DNA from: Cyclobacteriaceae bacterium
GTDB taxonomy: Bacteria > Bacteroidota > Bacteroidia > Cytophagales > Cyclobacteriaceae
Length of the DNA stretch: 10,273 nt
Direction of reading: 5' to 3'
NCBI GenBank assembly: GCA_028289505.1
Contig: JANQPK010000356.1
Span: 1 to 10,273 of the forward strand
A program made the translations under genes and the position numbers. The notes beneath the pieces were generated by a model. That model saw only the letters and a list, made by a program, of their open reading frames with translations. It searched no databases and was not told the origin of the DNA. This document shows positions 6,965 to 10,273 of this stretch, in pieces (within the stretch, counting starts at the first letter, position 1; each line of letters starts with the position of its first letter).

Positions 6965-8239
6965 ATGTCTGAAAGGGAGTTTATTAATCTTTGCAAGAAG
7001 CTTATCCAAGAACGGTATCTGTTGGGAAGTGCTGACGGTCAATGGAAACAGAGAGACTTTGATCAGTTAACCCGTATTATTGAAGAAAAATCTGGAATCC
7101 GGATTAGCTTATCCACCCTCAGAAGGATTTGGAAATCAGATTACCATCAAAATCCCCATCCTGCAACCCTGGATGCACTTGCGTCATTGTTGAATTATTC
7201 GGATTGGCTCGATTTCAAAAATGCCCAGCACGCCAATTCTTCACCTTTTAGCTCGCGATTAAAATTCAGCTCAGGCTTGATAATTGGCTCCATTCTGATA
7301 ATTGCCCTGTCCCTTGTCGGTGTTTTGGTGATATCATCTGAAAGTGCACAGAAGAGGTCAGTTAAGAAACCTAAACCCATAGCTACTGGTCCTGTCCGTT
7401 TTTCCACCAATAAAACGGTTTCTTCCGGTGTTCCCAATACCGTAATATTCAAATACGATGTTCAAAATATTTCCGCAGATAGCTTTTATCTGCAGCAATC
7501 ATGGAACGAACTTCACCGGGTTTCGATTGATCCAAGTGCTGGCAACTATAGCAGTATTTACTACACCCCTGGATTTCACCGAGCCAAACTACTGGCCGAT
7601 GACTCCATTTTTAGTATATCCAGAATCCACATTAAAACTAATGGTTGGTTGTCGCTGATTAAGTATAATCGAGATGATCTGGTGCCGATTTACTTGCGCG
7701 ACCCAGACATCACAAGGGGAGGCACTATGCATGTTAGCGAAGAGCATTTGGTAAAAGCAGGTGTGGATACCCAACGCAATTTTTTGCTCAACTATCATAA
7801 TACTCAAGATTTTGGACTACATAGTGATAACTTTCAAATCAGTACCAGGATCAAGTGTGACTCAATTGGCAACTACCCTTGCCCGCAGTTTAATCTAACA
7901 CTAGTTTGTGAAGAGCATATCTTCTATTTTCCCCTAACTACCAAAGGCTGTGTTGCTAATATTGGCATCAAAGTGGGGGAAGTAATCCATGACAGTCAAG
8001 ATAGTGATCTCTCTGCATTTGGTAGAGATATGTACCAGTGGCAAGACCTGACAATAGCTGTTCAAAACAAGCTGGCACAGGTCAAGATTGCCGATACCAT
8101 GGTTTTAAGCACCAACTTCAAGCAAGATTTTGGCAAGATCATGGGTGTGGTGTTAACTTTTACCGGTACCGGTACGGTGCAGTATGTCGAGCTTGGTGAG
8201 GTTAATAGTAATCCAGTGTTGGCCGATTCTTTTTTATAA
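6965..8239 (+). CDS. Single-pass membrane regulator: cytoplasmic DNA-binding-like domain, periplasmic PKD-like and LamG-like sensor
   Basis: The protein has 424 residues. Residues 1-85 are helical and lack a signal peptide; they match a Bacteroidota module resembling a helix-turn-helix, with GIRISLSTLRRIW at 44-56, TLDALASLLNYSDWLDF at 68-84. One transmembrane helix (about 103-125) follows, and the rest would be periplasmic. Residues 140-250 form a PKD-like domain with GVPNTVIFKYD, FYLQQSW and SIYYTPGFHRAKL. Residues 275-415 look LamG-like: FGLHSDNFQISTRI, then MYQWQDLTIAVQNKLAQVKI and a GTVQYVELGE ending. I recognise this architecture as widespread in Bacteroidota and functionally uncharacterised. 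I infer a one-component transmembrane regulator that senses a ligand outside and acts on DNA inside; DNA binding is not proven. It is the first gene of a tight unit, 10 bp ahead of the BNR-4 lipoprotein gene, and divergent from the LamG-like gene it might control. Confidence 0.82.
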   Translation: MSEREFINLCKKLIQERYLLGSADGQWKQRDFDQLTRIIEEKSGIRISLSTLRRIWKSDYHQNPHPATLDALASLLNYSDWLDFKNAQHANSSPFSSRLKFSSGLIIGSILIIALSLVGVLVISSESAQKRSVKKPKPIATGPVRFSTNKTVSSGVPNTVIFKYDVQNISADSFYLQQSWNELHRVSIDPSAGNYSSIYYTPGFHRAKLLADDSIFSISRIHIKTNGWLSLIKYNRDDLVPIYLRDPDITRGGTMHVSEEHLVKAGVDTQRNFLLNYHNTQDFGLHSDNFQISTRIKCDSIGNYPCPQFNLTLVCEEHIFYFPLTTKGCVANIGIKVGEVIHDSQDSDLSAFGRDMYQWQDLTIAVQNKLAQVKIADTMVLSTNFKQDFGKIMGVVLTFTGTGTVQYVELGEVNSNPVLADSFL

Positions 8240-8249
8240 AGCCAGTTTA

Positions 8250-9593
8250 ATGCAGCTTACAAAAATTACGATAATCATGTTCTTTATTCTGGGTTTCGGC
8301 ACTGGCTGCACTACAGGGCAGGAGAATCAATCTATCTCGGCAACTTTGGTATCGGACTCCAATCAGGTAACCATTAGCAATGATGGCGCATGGTGTTGGT
8401 TTTCAGATCCCAGAGCCATTTATTTTGAAGGTGAACACAAAAGGACCTATTCAGGATGGGTTACTGCGGATGGCAGTATTGAGGTTGGCTTCTATGATCA
8501 TGATCAGGATACAGTAGTTATACACAGACTAGATTCCAAGCTAAAGGTTGATGATCACAATAACCCCAGCTTTAATATTGATTCACAGGGAAGACTATTG
8601 GTTTTTTATTCTAAGCATTCCAGTGAGAGCCCTATGATTCTGGCGCGCGGTTCAAATCCTGAAAGCATCGATACCTGGGAGGCATCAAAAGAACTGGTGT
8701 TAAACGACAGCACCCTGTTCCCGGGTGCCTCCAATACCTACACCTATACCAATATTGTCAGGCTATCAGATGAAGAGGATAAGCTTTATTTATTTTGGAG
8801 GGGGGTAGATTTCAAGCCAAATTTTGCCACTTCCGACGATAATGGTTATAGCTGGTCCACTGGAGACATTCTTATTCTACCAGAGCGGACTTATAGAAAT
8901 CGCAGGCCCTATTTGAAAGTAGGAACCAATAATAAAGACGTAATACATTTCGCGTTTACAGATGGTCATCCCAGAAATGAGCCCACCAACAGCATCTATT
9001 ATGCAAAATACCAAGATACATATTTACATAAGGCAGATAATAGCAAGATAAAAAGCTGGAGTCAATTACCCTTAGACCCTGCTGCAAGCGACTTGGTTTA
9101 TGATGCTGCCACCACTGGAGAAAGAGCCTGGATCTGGGATGTTGCCGGAGATTCGGAAGACAACCCGGTGCTGGTTTATTCCAGGTTTCCCAATGACTCC
9201 ACCCATGTATACTACTATGCCTGTTGGAATGGTAATCAGTGGCAAAACACGAAAATGGTAGATTCGGGCAAGTGGTTCCCCGAAACCGTTGAAGGTGAAG
9301 AAGAACGGGAACCCAATTATTCAGGAGGTATTACCCTTGACCATGCTGATCCCTCTGTGGTTTACTTGTCAGTTACCAAAAATGGAGTATTCGAGATTGA
9401 GAGATGGGAAACCAATGATTTTGGACAGAACTGGAAAGTCTCATCGATCACAGTCGATTCAAAACAAAATAATATTCGCCCCTTGGTAGTGAGAAACAAT
9501 CATCAAGTCATGTGGCTGAACCTTCAATACTATCGGCACTACACCGATTATGGTGCTGAGATTCACATGACATTACCTCAAACAAATTACTAG
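8250..9593 (+). CDS. BNR-4 repeat lipoprotein, seven-bladed propeller, possible polysaccharide lyase
   Basis: The protein has 447 residues. I start it at the ATG at 8250, 10 bp after the regulator stop, because a lipoprotein signal follows at once: ITIIMFFILGFGTGC with lipid Cys20. The frame is open further upstream to 8184, but that extension would overlap the regulator and bury the signal. The BNR-4 family signature is clear: DGAWCWFSDPRA at 45-56, SGWVTADGSIEVGFYDHD at 68-85, VDDHNNPS at 100-107 and FYSKHS at 119-124. Members are predicted seven-bladed propellers; some related propellers are polysaccharide lyases acting on uronate-containing polymers, others are uncharacterised. The conserved His in DHNNPS and SKHS could be catalytic or metal-binding, which I cannot confirm. 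It is probably surface-anchored and acts on an extracellular glycan sensed by the upstream membrane protein (inference). The next gene begins 4 bp after its stop. Confidence 0.9.
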   Translation: MQLTKITIIMFFILGFGTGCTTGQENQSISATLVSDSNQVTISNDGAWCWFSDPRAIYFEGEHKRTYSGWVTADGSIEVGFYDHDQDTVVIHRLDSKLKVDDHNNPSFNIDSQGRLLVFYSKHSSESPMILARGSNPESIDTWEASKELVLNDSTLFPGASNTYTYTNIVRLSDEEDKLYLFWRGVDFKPNFATSDDNGYSWSTGDILILPERTYRNRRPYLKVGTNNKDVIHFAFTDGHPRNEPTNSIYYAKYQDTYLHKADNSKIKSWSQLPLDPAASDLVYDAATTGERAWIWDVAGDSEDNPVLVYSRFPNDSTHVYYYACWNGNQWQNTKMVDSGKWFPETVEGEEEREPNYSGGITLDHADPSVVYLSVTKNGVFEIERWETNDFGQNWKVSSITVDSKQNNIRPLVVRNNHQVMWLNLQYYRHYTDYGAEIHMTLPQTNY

Positions 9594-9597
9594 CAAA

Positions 9598-10273
9598 ATG
9601 AAATCTATTCTATACCTCATCGCTTTGTTAATCTTGTTTCAACCGCTTGATCTGCTGGCACAGCGTAAAGGAAAAACCGATCCCACCGTAAAGCCTATGC
9701 TGACCGACAGTATCTTCAACGGCTTAAAATTTCGAAATATTGGGCCGGGTTTTATGTCAGGTCGTATCGCTGACATCGCCATCCATCCTGATGATTACAG
9801 TACCTGGTACGTAGCTGTGGGCTCCGGAGGAGTTTGGAAGACCGTTAATTCAGGAACCACTTGGACACCAGTTTTTGATAAGCAACCAGTCTACTCCATT
9901 GGCTGTATTACTATTGATACTAATAATCCAAGCAGAATTTGGGTTGGCACAGGAGAAAATATTGGTGGACGTCATGTCGGATATGGGGATGGCATTTATT
10001 TGAGTCAAGATGGAGGCAGTTCATGGACTAATCTAGGTTTAAAAAGATCTGAACATATATCAAAAATCCTGGTGCATCCAGAAAACTCCAATGTGGTAAT
10101 GGTTGCAGCTCAGGGCCCTCTTTGGTCTAAAGGTGGCGATCGAGGCTTTTACAAAAGTATAGATGGTGGTAAGACTTGGAATAAAACCCTTGGAGATAAC
10201 GAATGGGTAGGAGTCACGGATATCATCATGGATCCAAGAGACCCGGATCTAATATATGCGGCCACCTGGCAGC
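9598..10273 (+). CDS. Sortilin/VPS10-like BNR propeller protein, N-terminal part, partial at right edge
   Basis: From the ATG at 9598 the frame stays open to the window edge, giving 225 residues of what is normally a protein of about 1000. The signal peptide LYLIALLILFQPLDLLA covers residues 5-21, with cleavage likely before Gln22. Repeated propeller (BNR/Asp-box) motifs follow: TVNSGTTW at 82-89, SQDGGSSW at 136-143, SIDGGKTW at 187-194. Conserved family phrases are FRNIGPGFMSGRIADIAIHP (45-64), VGSGGVWKT (74-82) and VGTGENIGGRHVGYGDG (116-132). Database entries often label this family 'glycosyl hydrolase' or 'VPS10 domain protein', but no activity is established to my knowledge. It follows the BNR-4 lipoprotein gene by only 4 bp, so it is co-transcribed and may act on the same outside substrate. 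The start is well supported by the signal peptide and spacing. Confidence 0.9.
   Translation, partial: MKSILYLIALLILFQPLDLLAQRKGKTDPTVKPMLTDSIFNGLKFRNIGPGFMSGRIADIAIHPDDYSTWYVAVGSGGVWKTVNSGTTWTPVFDKQPVYSIGCITIDTNNPSRIWVGTGENIGGRHVGYGDGIYLSQDGGSSWTNLGLKRSEHISKILVHPENSNVVMVAAQGPLWSKGGDRGFYKSIDGGKTWNKTLGDNEWVGVTDIIMDPRDPDLIYAATWQ

Noticed and set aside
6822..7070. Plus-strand frame of 82 codons across the divergent promoter region
   Set aside because: It overlaps the start of the LamG-like gene and the N-terminus of the regulator in another frame, with unremarkable composition and no family resemblance.
7195..7807. Short frames on both strands inside the membrane regulator (7195-7452, 7458-7658, 7589-7807)
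   Set aside because: The regulator frame has clear domain logic through this stretch; these are shadows.
8161..8178. Repeat of ACCGGT units (TACCGGTACCGGTACGGT)
   Set aside because: It encodes the TGTGT run in the regulator's last LamG-like strands; a two-unit coding repeat is not a separate element.
8184..8249. Longer N-terminus for the BNR-4 lipoprotein
   Set aside because: The extra 22 residues would overlap the regulator gene and place the lipoprotein signal internally; the ATG at 8250 gives a standard signal and a 10-bp gap.
9289..9489. Plus-strand frame of 66 codons within the BNR-4 gene
   Set aside because: Overlaps the propeller coding sequence in another frame and resembles no protein.

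Overview
The window reads as a piece of a Bacteroidota chromosome, probably a free-living or marine Cytophagales-type bacterium. This is inferred from protein families and gene style; there is no rRNA or marker gene here. The signs are AT-rich start regions with little or no Shine-Dalgarno sequence, several lipoproteins, families typical of this phylum (PSCyt/DUF1549 cytochromes, BNR-4 propellers, large sortilin-like propellers), and a membrane-anchored DNA-binding protein of a kind common in Bacteroidota. No tRNA, rRNA, CRISPR array, insertion sequence or phage gene was seen.

Left part (1-4138): a minus-strand lipoprotein with two haem c motifs (PSCyt1/DUF1549 type, running off the left edge) is divergent from a two-gene plus-strand unit. 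That unit holds a Tat-exported FAD amine-oxidase-like enzyme and a small secreted c-type cytochrome whose GTG start overlaps the oxidase stop codon. The tight coupling suggests the flavoenzyme passes electrons to the cytochrome, which would make it a dehydrogenase rather than a classical oxidase.

Middle part (4131-6852): a lipoprotein phosphodiesterase of the ecto-nucleotide pyrophosphatase (NPP) family lies on the minus strand and overlaps the cytochrome gene tail to tail by 8 bp. Upstream of it is a decayed gene start (5511 to about 5715): an intact lipoprotein signal peptide, then a frameshift into a recognisable 'MGFTPFP' protein segment that breaks off after about 30 residues. Next comes a minus-strand secreted two-domain protein (LamG-like plus a jelly-roll-like C-terminal domain).

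Right part (6965-10273): divergent from the LamG-like gene, three plus-strand genes are packed with gaps of 10 and 4 bp. They encode a transmembrane regulator (cytoplasmic helical DNA-binding-like domain, one membrane helix, periplasmic PKD-like and LamG-like sensor region), a BNR-4 seven-bladed-propeller lipoprotein, and the start of a large secreted sortilin/VPS10-like propeller protein that runs off the right edge. This looks like a small sensing and degradation unit for an extracellular polymer, but no SusC/SusD pair or classical glycoside hydrolase lies in the window, so the substrate is unknown.

No clearly new system is proven. The points most worth following are the flavoenzyme-cytochrome couple, the membrane regulator beside a fold-related secreted protein, and the frameshifted gene remnant.
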